Shown: in pieces, positions 10,074 to 23,300 of the stretch
Layout: each line of letters begins with the position of its first letter
Position numbering within the stretch: position 1 is the first letter of the stretch
Source of the DNA: Bactericera cockerelli
Taxonomy: Eukaryota; Arthropoda; Insecta; Hemiptera; Triozidae
Reading direction: 5' to 3'
Assembly (NCBI GenBank): GCA_024516035.1
Contig: CM044957.1
Coordinates: forward strand, 45,533,949-45,597,948
DNA: 64,000 nt
Position numbers and translations under genes: made by a program
Notes under the pieces: generated by a model
Seen by the model: the letters and a program-made list of their open reading frames with translations, nothing else
The model's database searches: none
What the model was told of the DNA's origin: nothing

Positions 10074-13000
10074 CTGAAATGGAAAGAAGCCATACAATTA
10101 GCATCCTTCCATACTTACAAAAAATTCAAATTTCTGAAACTCATTCATAACTGACCTCAGTAGATCAATCGATAAGGTGCGTATCCTGGAGGTTGATGGT
10201 TCGAATCCCAAGTTAATCAAATATTTAGAGTAAAGCAAGCTTGAGTTTTAAAAAAAAAAAAAAAGATGATTATTTCACAGCCGTTTTTATTTCATAGCCA
10301 TGAAACAGGAGCTACTGTAGACGCTTGTGGTCTGTGTTGTAGCCTACCCATCCCGTAGTATGCCTCCCCTCTGATGGGCGAGAAGTGACACAATACTTCC
10401 CAAATAGGTGCTGGGTCAGAGCGCACCGGAAGGTATCCCTTACAAATAATTGTAACTAACCAAATTAAGAATACAATTTTTTGTCGGCACGGGGGATTAT
10501 TGTACTACTGTACATCTTACCTGATTATTGTACAGAGGATTGACCCTGGGCAGTGTGGCATGGGACGGGATTATTTGATTGTTGTACATATTTACAGTGG
10601 GTGGGGGAGGATGGCGGGAGAGGGTGTGGCTGTGAGAACCCAGCACACTGGATGCGCGCGCAGTGGTTGCCGCGTCACTGCTCACCTGTGGAGAGGAATT
10701 AGAACTGGAGATAAGCAACGCGGCAACGTCTAGATTTTGCGTATTATTATTATGTTGTTGTAGCCAGCTTGGCTACAGCTGAAGGGTTGAGTGATGGTCT
10801 CCAGCCAAATTTATTTCAAAGTTGGCTCGTCCTGAACCACATATTTCTATGTGCGATCAACCATCATGAGGACATAGACTTTTCTTTATAAGCCATTAAA
10901 CCCTTGGGAAACTGCAAGCTAGCCTGGCTTGTAAGGGTTGGCTAGTCTGTTCTCTATTTATAGTCCTCTAGCGAGACATTTTTATTATTATAGTATGCTT
11001 TACTTAAATAAGAAATCAGAGCAGGCCCTTGACGTTATACCAAGGTGAGCCCAAGAGGCAGTGTATCTGAAGTAATGTTTAAGTAAGAGCCCGTTCACAC
11101 CGAAACAGTTTTTACTGGAACAGTTTTTTTACTGTGTCCAGTAAAAAAACTGTTTCTCAGAGTGCGTTCACACAGGCTACAAACAGTATTTTTACTGGTC
11201 CTACTTTTCCATGCTTTTCTTATGTTCATTCGTGATAAAGCCTTTGAACGTGATGGATGTGAATACATTAATGCTTTTGTACTGGTACCGGCAACGACAA
11301 CGAAGGAATAAGAGAAGATGGTGGAATCATCCCATAGTGGCACAAAGGTATCAAAAAGGAGCATTTCTAAATTTAATGTGTGAATTAAGAAGGGACCATG
11401 TGAAGTTTTTCAATTATTTTCGAATGTCCGCCGCTTGATTCTATAACATTTTTTGATTGGGCGTACCATTTCCAAGAAAATTGCAAATTTTCAATGAAAA
11501 GCCGGAAAATCGGGGAAAATTGGCCGGAAAAATTGGCCGATTTTTACGATTTTGTTCCGGGTGCGTACTAGGGCCGAGTTGCATATACGTGCCAAATTTC
11601 ATAGCTCTAGCTCTTACCGTTCTCGAGATATTTTGTATACATACATACATACATACATACATCACACACACACACACATACATACATACATACATACGAA
11701 CAGACTTTTTGATAAAAGTTACTTTTTTGGAATCCTGAGCTTCTAATTCGTCCAGAAATGTTATCAGCTCAATTTTCGAAAAATGGACGGAAACCAATAC
11801 CTTCTATACCTATATAGGTAATAGAAGGTAAAAATACGATAATAAATAAATAATTGTTCTCAACACTTTTGAAAAAAACACAAAAATCTGTATTTATTTG
11901 AATTACAAATAAATAGACACGAATTAATTTTCATTCGAAAAATACGATATTATAATTAGGTAGTTATGTAGACGAAGGTTTCAGAAACAATAAAAAACTG
12001 TGCCGACTGCAGTGTGAACATCTCCATTTGATTGTACAAGCGACTGGATGTAGAAACAGTTTTTTTACTGGGCCAGTTTTTCTACTGTTTCCGTTTCTAG
12101 TGGCAAAATCTGATGTAAAAATCTGTCGATCCAGTTTTTTTACTGTTAACAGTAAAACGTTGCCGATGTGAACGCTCTCATTTAAATGTATGCGCCACTC
12201 AGTAAAAATACTGGACCAGTAAAATTACTGTCCCAGTAAAAAAACTGTTTTTAGTCGGTGTGAACGGGCTCTAACGGTTCCGGATGCACTGTCTATAAAT
12301 GAGAGCGATAGGTTTTTTAGTGGGTGGAAATCCTACTCCCCATGTTAACCGGATGTCTTTAAAAGATTTTTCCCCTATCTCCCTCTTAAAAAAAAAGTAT
12401 GCTTTACTAGGTAAGACAAAAATATATACAGTAAATTACAATGTAATTATAAGAAAAAATAAATAGATTGAACAAATAAACAAGAACAAAAAAGAGAATG
12501 AAGCTAATGTCCTACCTAAAGGGCGGGGTCATTGTCTGTGGCAATCTCTTCCACCCAACCCTTTTTGTCTTGCGTATTGTCTTAGATGGGGAAAACCGAT
12601 GCTAAGTCATGACTTAAGTTCTCAATTTTTCTATTAATTTTGCCCAAAGTTATTATTATAAAACCTAGTTGCAGGGTTTCAGATGAAACAACATACAATT
12701 AACACTGCGACCATGCCCGAAGTTTCATGTAGCGTTTTTTATATTTTAATTAATAATAATATACCCTTATTTATACTGCCCGATAAGGACTATTTATCTA
12801 GCAGTAAGCCCAAGACATATTATAATGTGGTAAAAATCCCAAATGGGAGGATAACTTGTCATGTCCCGGCTGGGTTTCGAACCCACGACCTCTGAAACCT
12901 CTGGATTCACAGAGTGCCGCCTTTACCACTGAGCTACCGGGACAGAAATAATTAGGTATACCGTTATACCAGTGGCGTAGGAAGGGGGGGGGGGGGTTTT

Positions 13001-16000
13001 GGAAGTAACCCCCCCGCCCCCCCCTCCCTGAAATTTTCAAGAAACCCCTACAAAATAAATACAATGGAATATACGTAGAGTCTTGTAGGTCTCCGAAATG
13101 TAGGTCTAGCTACGCCATTGCGTTATACACTTGGATGTTTCCTCCTTAATAAAAATGGCTCGTATATGTTTCTTACCGGACTGGGCGTTCCGTTCTGCTG
13201 CTTGCTAATGTAGCTGACGTTCTCTATGCTGAAGGCGTGGTTTCGCCTGCTGAAGTCCACGTGCAGATCTATGTAGTCCTCATCCCCGTCCGTGGGGACG
13301 CTCATCTGCAGAACCTGTCGGGGAACAGCAGTGAACTAGCTTTAAATTAAACTAGCTAAAACCCGGCACTTTGTTGCCTTATATTAAAAAAAAAATTAAA
13401 TCATAAATATGGAAATAAGTATATGGAATTAAATTAAATCATGTAGAAGAGAAATAGAGAAAGAGAATGTCGTCGACATTAGCACTACCCTTGATCAAAT
13501 TTTATTTCTGTAATTGTAAACATTCATTGTATGTACATGTACAATCTCAATGTAAATAAAATTTGATCGAATTTGTATAATAAATCAATTTTTATTTCCA
13601 ATATGGTATACTATGAACAATGGAACATCTAGAATTTCCTAAGCGCTCTAGGGACCACTCGAACTTCCTAGAATCTTCGCGATGATCCTGGAGCGCTCAG
13701 GACCTTCTAGAAGTTTCTGAAATCGGGAAGTTCCTGCAACATATTATACAAATACAAAGAAGAAATAATAAAACAAAACTTGATCAAGAGCGGTGCTAGT
13801 GCCTACGGCGTCCTTGGTGCGTCATGTTTGGATTTTTGAGAATTCTTTTCTTTCTTGGTACGCACACACCTAAATACTCAGTCAAATAAAAATAAGAGTT
13901 TTGTCTATCTACCTGTGTTTCATACTCCTTGAGGTTAGGCTCCATATATACACTGTCGTAGGAGCGAGGCATCATGTACATCTGGTTCACACGATCCTTG
14001 TATTCTTTGTATCTGAAATGTAAATCACGTTTTTTCCAACAAATACTTAAAATAATTATAATAATAAATAATACGTACAATACAGGGTGTCCCGTATACA
14101 GATGCAAATATTTTGAGGGTAGGTTCAGCCCACCGTGGACTATCATATGAGCGAAACTTGCAGTGGGGCATTTTGCTTCGTTAAAGAGTTATGGCCAAAT
14201 CCCTGTTTTTCCCACAGGTCTAGAGGTCACTTAGATCGATGCACGTTTTTAAAGAAATGGTAGCCAGTAAGTAATTTTTGACTTCATGTATGGATAGTCA
14301 TGCATATTTCCCTTGAAATGCAGTAGGTTGCATGAAAAAATATTGAAAGACCAGAGAGATATTCATTCATAAGTTCAATATTTTTCTAAAATTCGATTTT
14401 TCCCTGTTTTCCCTTTCGTGAATTTAGAGTACTTCTACAATTGCAATTCTGCGTATCACTAGGTAAAAAAATACCCTTTGCTATTTTGTTTCAATAAATA
14501 CAAAGTTCTTTCAGACTCGTGAAGGAACGAAAGAGATACGCCTTATCAAACGACACCAGAAGGAGAGAAACACATCTTTCAAATTCTGAATCTGGGCGCT
14601 ATTGCATTTTGAAGAACACTCGATGCCTGAAGCGGTCTGTGTGACTATTTTTGTGCCAACTGCAAGTTATAAATGAAAATTTGCTGAGTACAATTAGTTC
14701 TATTAACCAACTATATCAATCAAATGTAATCGTTAAAATAACAAGGCGATCAATTTGTTCGGTGGAAGAGAAAGCCACAAGCTTTAAACCTCACCCTTGG
14801 TTCGCTACATATTCTTTTGGGTTCTTTTCATTTCATGTCCTGTGTTGCAGAATGTATCATGTTTGTAGTTTATCAATAAACTACAAACATGTATCACTGT
14901 ACACCACCCTTGATCAGTCTTTGTTTATATTTATTTCACAAATTGTTACCATGTTCATTGTAAAAAAAAAATGTAAATAAAGCTTGGTCCAATTGTTTAT
15001 GAAATAAAAATAAAGTATTAATAATAATAGTAACCTTAAGGTTGAATGTTCGAGTTTTACCCAAGGTTAATTTTCGGCACTATTTGTTATGTTTTTGATA
15101 TCATGATTGTGATAAACACAAAAATGATATTTATAATTTTACTTCTGAAAATAAAATCATAATTTTTGTTGGTAGCGCAGAGTCTTTCTCCATGTGTATT
15201 CTTTTTCCATAATTACACCACTGGTTGCTGCTTTCGTTGCAGCCTCTCTCATTTTTCCTCATGATAACCCTGTGATTCCGTAACCCCATTCACATAAAAG
15301 TTCACACCGACCGACCACTGTGAATGATCAATTTCCCTCTGTTAAACATCCCAGAGCAGTGTATTTATACCTCAAATTACGCGCCAATTCTGTTAAAATT
15401 CAGCTAACTTTGAATTTTCCATCATGATTCAGAAGTGTTTTTTGAGCTTTGTGTGTACTGCGTTCCATGATCTTTAAAGTAATATAAATGAGCTTTCTTT
15501 TTTATAAAACTAAACATAATAGGGTATATTTTTAACTAGTGATACGCAGAATTGCAATTGTAGAAGTACTCTAAATTCATGAAAGGGAAAACAGGGAAAA
15601 ATCAAATTTTAGAAAAGTATTGAACTTATGATTAAATATCTCTCTGGTCTTTCAATATTTTTTTATGCAACCAACTGCATTTCAAGGGAAATATGCATGA
15701 CTATCGATACATGAAGTCAAAAATTACTTACTGGCTATCATTTCTTTAAAAGCGTGCATCGATCCAAGTGACGTCTAGACCTGTGGGAAAAACAGGGATT
15801 TGGCCATAACTCTTTAACGAAGCAAAATGCCCCACTGCAAGTTTCGCTCATATGTTAGTCCACGGTGGGCTGAACCTACCCTCAAAATATTTGCATCTGT
15901 ATACGGGACACCCTGTAGAATAGAATATACCTTGTTTATACTGCCGAGGTAAGACTGAAAAGTCCCTTGACTCCAGCAGTCAAACAGGTCTTATATATTT

Positions 16001-17197
16001 TATAGGATATACGTACTTATATATTTTATAGGTTCGGTATTGTATATTTTACGGTACCTGACCAATTTACAAAAAAGAACATTACCATATTTTGACAACA
16101 TCATATATCATATTATACAACACATCAGATGCGCACGAATAGCTCAGTGGTTAAGCACTCGCTTCCCATGCGGAAGGTCCCGGGTTCGAACCCCCGCGCC
16201 GACAAAAATTTGTATTCATAATTTGGTTACAGTTCTTTGTAAGGGATACCTTCCGGTGCGCTCGTGTTGACCCAGCACCTAAATGGGAAATATTGTGTCA
16301 CTTCTCGTCCATCAGAGGGGAGGCATACTACGGGATGGGCAGGCTGCAACACAGACCACAAGCGTCTACAGTAGCTCCTGTTTCATGGCTACGAAATAAA
16401 AACGGCTGTGAAACACTCATCTTTAAAAAAAAAAAAAAAAAAAATACATACATATAATCGTCTTTGACTTTTATGACGAGGTGGGGGTGTTACTCTCTAT
16501 TTTCAATTTTTTTTCATAGGGTGGTGTCATCGTGAACGATGGTAGCCAGACAGTGAAGAAATGACTCAGTACTTCTACCACTGTCTTTATAAGGCTAATC
16601 ATTGTATGGGAAGCTCAGTGCAGCGTAACTGTGAAAACCAGGAAACAAGAAATCCTCGACACTCTCTATACTAAGCTAGTGGATGAAGACTGGAACGCGA
16701 TCATGCAATCTTCTTACAACACAATATTCAAGGAGCTGAAACCAGTCCAACAAGACATCACTCCAAGTCAAAGTTTTGTGTCATCATACTTACTTCTACA
16801 AATGCCAATTGAAAAGAGTCGAGTTGCTGCTCAACTTCGCCTCAGTGGCAGAAAACTGAGACTGTACGCGAACAGAATGTCCTATACGTGGGATCAGGAT
16901 GAGGAATGTTCAATCTGCAACCAACACAAACCTGAAGATATCCAGCACTTCCTGCTTGAATGTCCACAATACCAAGCAGTGAGATCACAACACATCGTAG
17001 GAAATGTCGCGGATATACTGGATGTCCAATCAAAGGACGATGTGAACAGACTTTATTATTATGTTCTAAATGCATTGAAAATTAGATCATTTCTGCGAAA
17101 CGAATAGGGGGGGAGAAAAAGAGAGAGAAAAACCTATGGAGATACCCTATTATTATTATTATTATTATTATTATATGAATTAATATGTCTGTGGTAA

Positions 17198-17233
<36 letters not shown>

Positions 17234-20200
17234 AAAGAGAGAGAGAGTGAGAGATTAGATTAAAAATATTACTATGCATTTTTTATTTTATTTTTTATTT
17301 GTAACTTAAGATACCACGTAAGCTAACATAATACCTTCTGAGAGAGAGAGAGAGAGAGTGAGAGACGGGTAGATAAAGCTAGGTTACTTGAGAAAGAGCA
17401 ATGAGAAAAAGAAAGTTAGAAAACGTAAAAAAAAGAGAACGAAGAGAGATCAAGAGAAGAATTATTGAAGCATTGGAAGAGTGAAAATGAGTAAGAAAAA
17501 GGAAAGTATGTATCCTGAGGTAGATAGTTAAAAGTGTAAAATTTATTTTTAATTAATTATCTTTTTCATAATCATATTATTGTTTTATCTCTAGTTATAG
17601 TTCTTTTTCCTATACCTAATTTTGTCAACCATTGTAAAATCTTTTTGATCAAATACAATTACCTTATATTCTATTCTATTCTATTCTATTCATTGACAAA
17701 GGCCCCCAGAACCATGGTCTACTCCCTGTTTATAGTCCCCCAGCCAGACTGCTGGTCTCCTCCTTGCTTATAGTACACCAGCCAGAATGCTGGTCTACTC
17801 CCTGTTTATAGTCCCCCAGCCAGACTGCTGGTCTCCTCCTTGTTTATAGTCCCCCAGACAGACTTCTCTCTATTTACAATTAAAAAAAAAGTACTTACCT
17901 GGACCATGACACACAGATGTAAATTATGCCGGCGATACCCAGCACAAGCACCAGCGCCGCGATGGCTATCATGGCATAGGGGAACACCTCCCACTTGACG
18001 GCCAGAATGGCTGTCTTGGTCACCATGGGTGGGACGGAGTGGGGCCCATGAATGTCGCTGTCTGTGGCGTGGAGGTGGGCGCTGATGTCGTGGGTGATCT
18101 TGTGCAGAGCAGCGGGCTCCAGGAGAGATCTGATAGACGGGAGAGAGATGATAATAATAATTATAATATAAATTACAAAGAAACACATAATCTTAATATA
18201 TAAATGTCAAAGTCACTGACTGACTGACCACTGACTGACTGATCATCGCTCTACAGCCCAAACTGTAAGTCCTAGGAAGCTGAAATTTGGTAGGTAGCTT
18301 TGTCTTATAGTCTAGATGTGCAATAAGACGGAATTTTTCGAAATTCCCACTACAACACCTGCCATTGGCGAAAAAGGATTTTTTGCTTTCACGGCCATGC
18401 CTCGGCCCGCAAAGCGGGCGACAGCCCGCTAGTTTATTATAAATTACAAAATAAATTTCAAAAAATACACTCATCATAATATAAAATACAAAAATACATT
18501 CTGTCTGCACATCACCTAGTCATAACTTATAGTATAGTGGAGATTTATTCAGAGTAGTGCTATTTATTTAGAGTAGTATAGTATAGCGAACTTTTTTTTT
18601 CTTTTTTTTACTTTACAGTTATACCTATGAGATGAAATATATTAATAAATAAATAAAAAATATGTAGTAATCAAATAGTTTGAAGTACACTACCATAAAA
18701 AATAAACCCCTATAAGGGAGGCCCATACTCTGAAAAGGGTGTATACCGGGCTTATTATTATTATTATTATAGTATAGCGAACTCACCTAGCAATCCGACT
18801 GCTATTCCTGTCCAGAATGGCATCAGTCACAGGGTCTATGGCATAGAACCAGAGGTCCGTGGTGGGCGCCGTGGCGTTGCCCTCGCTGTTCTCCTGGGTG
18901 GCTATCTTCTCCACCCCCACCACCAGGTCAGACACGCCCTCCAGCACCGAGAGGATCTTGGCCTCCCCCACCCTGACCTGGTCCGCCCGTGCCCCCGCTA
19001 TGAACAGGATCAGGCGGTGCCTGTCTTCCACCAGGTTAATCTGAAATGAAGAGACAATTTTTTTTTTAACACGTATGAGACGGCGTGCCCACCGGTCGGT
19101 CACATTTTTATGTCCTCATTAGACGGGTGCCTACCGGTGGGTCACGAAATAAAATTGCAAATAATAAACGTTCTGAAGCACCAAATAAAAAATATCGATA
19201 TATATCGTGTTTTTACACTAAAAAGAAATCAGTAAAACAAAAACAAAAAAAATTGTCATTCTTGGTACACATACCCTAATTTGAAGCCGTCCCAGCGTAC
19301 AAACTATAGAAAATAGGACCCGTCTCATACGTATTAGAGATGAGTGTTTCACAGCCGTTTTTATTTCGTAGCCATGAAACAGGAGCTACTGTAGACGCTT
19401 GTGGTCTGTGTTGTAGCCTACCCATCCCGTAGTATGCCTCCGGCCTCCCCTCTGATGGGCGAGAAGTGACACAATACTTCCCAATTAGATGCTGGGTCAA
19501 CACGAGCGCACCGGAAGTTATCCCTTACAAACATTTGTAACCAAATTAAGAATACAAATTTTTGTCGGCACGGGGGATCGAACCCGGGACCTTCCGCATG
19601 GCAAGCGAGTGCTTAACCACTGAGCTAGTCCGCTCTTTAACAATAGTATTGTTAAAGAGCCGACCTCAGTGGTTGAGAGCATCGGTTGCTGACCCGGAGA
19701 TTGCGGGTTTGAATCCAGGTCGGAACGGAAAATTCTGACCGAGTTTTTCCGTTTCCGGAATGGCATAGATGTGAATGGCATTTCTTTTTAATCATTATTT
19801 GTATTTCTAATATTTTTTTTTTTACTTTCCTTATCCTTTAGAAAGGAAAGAAATGGAATCACCCAAAATTTTCGATAGTCAGTTTTCAGTGGCAAAACAA
19901 GTTTTAGGGTCCCCAGAGCCTAAATCCAAAGTTTCAGCCATTGGTCTGTTGGTGTGTGTGGGTGACTGTAAACAAGCTATTTAATATATTTTTGCAGGAG
20001 GGATACTTTGTCAAGTACCTAACGTCATAATTGAGAAAAAGATAAACACTTGTCTTCACTCGACAGAAATTTGAAATATGAACAGTTATAATTATTAAGG
20101 AAACAAGTATAAAAGTTCACAGAGTCGACATGTTTCGCCTACTCCAGTTGTCTTGAAAATGCCTACAGGAGTAGGCGAAATATGTCGACTCTGTGAACTT

Positions 20201-20295
20201 TTATACTTGTTTCCTCAATAATTATAACTGTTCATATTTCAAATTTCTGCCGAGTGAAGACAAGACGTGTTTATCTTTTTCTCAATTAAGCTATT

Positions 20296-20328
<33 letters not shown>

Positions 20329-23300
20329 CAACAGCTGTGGTGGAGACCACATTGGACTCCCCGCCATCGCCCGCCGGGTTATCCCTCGCCTCTATCGTCA
20401 GCCTCAGGGGTAACCGATCAGCTGGTAGATCTGAGAGGACCTTCGCGTTCTTGAGCACTCCAGTGGCGGAGTCCAGGTCAAAGTAGGAGGAGAGGTCTCC
20501 GGTGTTGTTGTCGGCGAGACGATACTCCACCTGCCCGAAGCCGCCACTGTCCTTGTCCACGGCCTGGAAGTGAAATGATGGAAATGATAAAATAGAAGGG
20601 TTGGGTAGAAGAGATTGCTAAAGGCAATAGCACCGCCCTTTAGTTAGGACATATATTATGTGTTTATTTATTTATTTTTTCTTTATTATTTTCTTCTATT
20701 GTATTGTTTTTTAATTTGTAATTATTTGTGTTGTATATAATTATAATAAAAGTGTAAATAAATAAAATAAATAAATGATATTATTATTATGATCATTCCC
20801 AGCTCATGTAGATTAAGCGTCACGTGATCAATTTGTAGCTCTGTGATTGGTGGAAATTGATCACGTGACGTTAAATCTACATGAGCTGGGACCCAGCAGT
20901 CGAGTCTCGACCCGGCCATATATAAATCTTTTTTTTTTTTACACAGTCAAAGGTTTAACCCATTGCCTACAGGTATTACCGGGGTTGCATATATGCTAGA
21001 CACGTTTGAACCTTCTTGGGTACCATGTATAGCATATATGTAAGACACTATGCTATACACGGTCCCTAGTGATAAGGAAATATGGGTTTTTTTGTCTGGG
21101 GGACAGCGTGTTGCACATATGCTAGACAGGTGATTTTAAGGAAAATACCCTTGGTCCCCAGGGCAAGTTTCATAAAAATGGCTTGGTAGGCAATGGGTTA
21201 ATGGGCGTGCTTAATTAGGCTGTTAGTGACTATGCACTCCAGTGTTGAACTTTTTTTTTACTTTCCCATTTTTAAACTATAGATAAAATAACTCTCACCT
21301 TGACTTGCATCAGAATGACTCCGAGCTCATGTTGATCCCGCCCCATGGCCCCGTACAGGACTTGCTTGTTCCCCTGACGCCTGCTCTCAGGGTACAAGAA
21401 CTGGGGGGCATTATCGTTCACGTCCAGCACTCTGATGTTGACGTGGACTCTGGACCTACTCGAGTTCACCAGTCCTGAAAGAAGTTCACTTATTTATTAA
21501 GGGGGGAATTAATAGACGTTTTTGTAATACCTCTGCGCTAAGTCACGGATTGCGTACTGTGTAGGATAGGGCAAAGCGACGCTTAGCAGTGACTTGTGAT
21601 ATAAAATTTGTTTGTTAATTTCGCCCTAAGAGTTGTATCTCTCCGAATACGAGGCACGAGATTCAAGCTAACCTCGTATGGTTCCGATGACTGAGCTGGC
21701 CTCTCATTCATTGAAGACTAAATTACAACAACAACAAAAAAAAATTGATTTTACTTTTAGCTGTTGGTTCACAGTTTTTTTTATATTAATTTAAATCTTA
21801 GATGTAAGTCACCTTGTATACATGCCAGCATATATGCTGGCATGTATACATGTATTTACACCATATATGGTGTAAAATGTACAAAAAAATGAATAGGCAA
21901 TAACCCCGCCCTTTAGTTAGGACATATGTATGTATATATTTTGTTTATTTTTTTATTGTTTATATTAATACTGTCAATTTTGTATTTTAATTTTTACCAT
22001 TATTTTTTTGTATACAGGGTGGTCCAGAAAGTTTGCACCAAAATGATAGGGGTAATAAAAGAGACCATTTCCAACAAAAATATTCCCGGACATTTTCCTT
22101 TATTTTTTGTTGTTTTCAAAATGGCGGCCAAAACGTGTGTTTTTCAAATACGTGCGTTCAGAACCTTGACAGCCTAAATGAGCATGATCATTAAAACATT
22201 GAACGGGTTAATTTAACTTATTTTAATTAAAATTTTATTCTCAATTCAAAAATGCAATCCCTTTTTTTATAGGTGGTACAGAAAAAATTAAAAAAATCAA
22301 AAGCCAAACCAAAGTCGGAATATTGAAAAACACACTTTTGGCCGCCATTTTGAAAACGACAAAAAATAAAGGAAAATGTCCGGGAATATTTTTGTTGGAA
22401 ATGGTCTCTTTTATTACCCCTATCATTTTGGTGCAAACTTTCTGGACCACCCTGTATATGTTCTACTAATAAAGAGTTTCATAATAATAATAATAATTTA
22501 TTATTATTATTATTATTAAGAAAAGCCTGTGAGAGTGATAATAAATCACTTAATAATTCCTGCCACCGACCTCAGTAGCTTGATCGTAATCGTGCTGCCC
22601 CGACACCTATGGATATTTGGACTTGGAACTCGATCTTTATTGACCTTCATCATTGACCAGGTCTTTTAAATTCATCATCATCATCATCGACCTTTCTGAC
22701 TGGGGGACGTTAAACAGGGAGAAGACCAGTGTCCCGCTAGAGGACTATAAACAGAGAACAGACTAGCCAACCCTTACAAGCTAGGCTAGCTTGCAGTTTC
22801 CTAAGGGTTTAATGGCTTAATAAGAAAAGTCCAAGTCCTCATGATGGTTGATCGCACATAGAAATATGTGGTTCAGGACGAGCCAACTTTGAAATAAAGT
22901 GTGCTGGAGACCATTACTCACCCCTCCAGCTGTACCCAAGCTGATGGCTACAACAACAACAACAACAACCTTTCTGACACAGTTGAAAACAATAACTTAC
23001 CACTCTGAGTATCCAGACGCACAGTGAGGTTGTATTCGTGAGTCGTTTCATAGTCCAGATCAGGTCGTGTCAGACGGAGCTCACAGTTCCTGTTAGCGGT
23101 CACGTTCACTTGGAATAAATCTGAGAAAAAAAAAGAAATGATAAAAAGAGACCAAAAAAAGAAGATTAATCGCGAAATTAATAGACAAATTCTATATCAC
23201 AAGTCATTGCTATGCGTTGGTTTTCCCTATCTTACACAGTACGCAATCCGTGACTTAGCGCCACAGAGGTAAAAAAAAAAGACCTGTGCTCCAATTTCTA

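Noticed and set aside
16040..16270. Short protein with RSRVRTPAP-type motif
   Set aside because: It is a translation of the family B SINE head, seen again in other SINE copies.
17806..18186. Alternative frame over Cad99C exon 24
   Set aside because: It is proline/arginine-rich out-of-frame translation; the correct frame gives the TM helix and joins in phase.
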